Source: Bacteroidales bacterium UBA1794 (lineage in GTDB: Bacteria > Bacteroidota > Bacteroidia > Bacteroidales > Bacteroidaceae). Taken from it: a stretch of 25,254 bases of DNA. The stretch is taken from positions 1 through 25,254 of the forward strand of contig DCFW01000021.1 in assembly GCA_002315435.1 (NCBI GenBank), read 5' to 3'. The translations under genes and the position numbers were made by a program. The notes beneath the pieces were generated by a model. It had not been told where the DNA came from. It was given only the letters and a program-made list of their open reading frames with translations, and ran no database searches. Positions within the stretch are counted from its first letter, which is position 1, and each line of letters starts with the position of its first letter. Positions 25,247-25,254 of the stretch are shown here, one piece after another.

Positions 25247-25254
25247 GTCCTGAT

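Overview
The window looks like a piece of a gut Bacteroides chromosome. It is AT-rich, its promoters carry the Bacteroides -7 element (TAnnTTTG), genes lack obvious Shine-Dalgarno sequences, and nearly the whole window is packed with Bacteroidota-type secreted glycan-degrading enzymes. It reads as the enzyme-only part of a polysaccharide utilization locus (PUL) aimed at a heavily decorated glucuronoarabinoxylan-type glycan.

Layout. (1) 1-1304 is a scarred left edge. The 5' part of an ISAs1-type insertion sequence runs off the window and sits beside a decayed 3' remnant of a VirE/DUF3874-type primase-helicase gene. (2) 1305-1679 is a regulatory region with a phased array of ATGTNACAT palindromes and a long leader. 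(3) 1680-11440 is the first rightward operon of six genes: CE1 esterase, GH95, GH43+CBM6, a second CE1-type esterase with an N-terminal sandwich domain, GH8 and GH115. (4) 11441-11613 is a second promoter with the same palindromes and the same geometry. (5) 11614-21679 is the second rightward operon of five genes: GH43+CBM6, GH27, GH31 with a PA14 insertion, GH97 and a DUF1680 (GH127/GH146-like) enzyme. It ends at a strong bidirectional hairpin. (6) 21801-23873 is a convergent leftward pair: a GH29 fucosidase followed by a DUF718 (RhaM-like) mutarotase. (7) 23906-25254 holds no convincing gene but is dense in direct and inverted repeats.

How the genes work together (inference). Eleven of the twelve enzymes have a clear type I signal peptide and the twelfth (GH8) probably has one; none shows a convincing lipobox. 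No SusC/SusD pair, endo-xylanase, transporter or regulator is present. The set therefore looks like a periplasmic trimming kit for oligosaccharides imported by a system encoded elsewhere. Esterases remove acyl groups. GH95/GH29 remove L-galactose or L-fucose, GH27/GH97 alpha-D-galactose, GH31 alpha-xylose, the GH43s and the DUF1680 enzyme L-arabinose, and GH115 (methyl)glucuronic acid. GH8 then shortens bare xylo-oligosaccharides from the reducing end. The mutarotase may equilibrate anomers of the released L-sugar.

The most interesting non-coding observation is the shared operator/promoter architecture of the two operons: ATGTNACAT sites at 20-21 bp phasing, ending at an identical distance from matching -33 and -7 elements.
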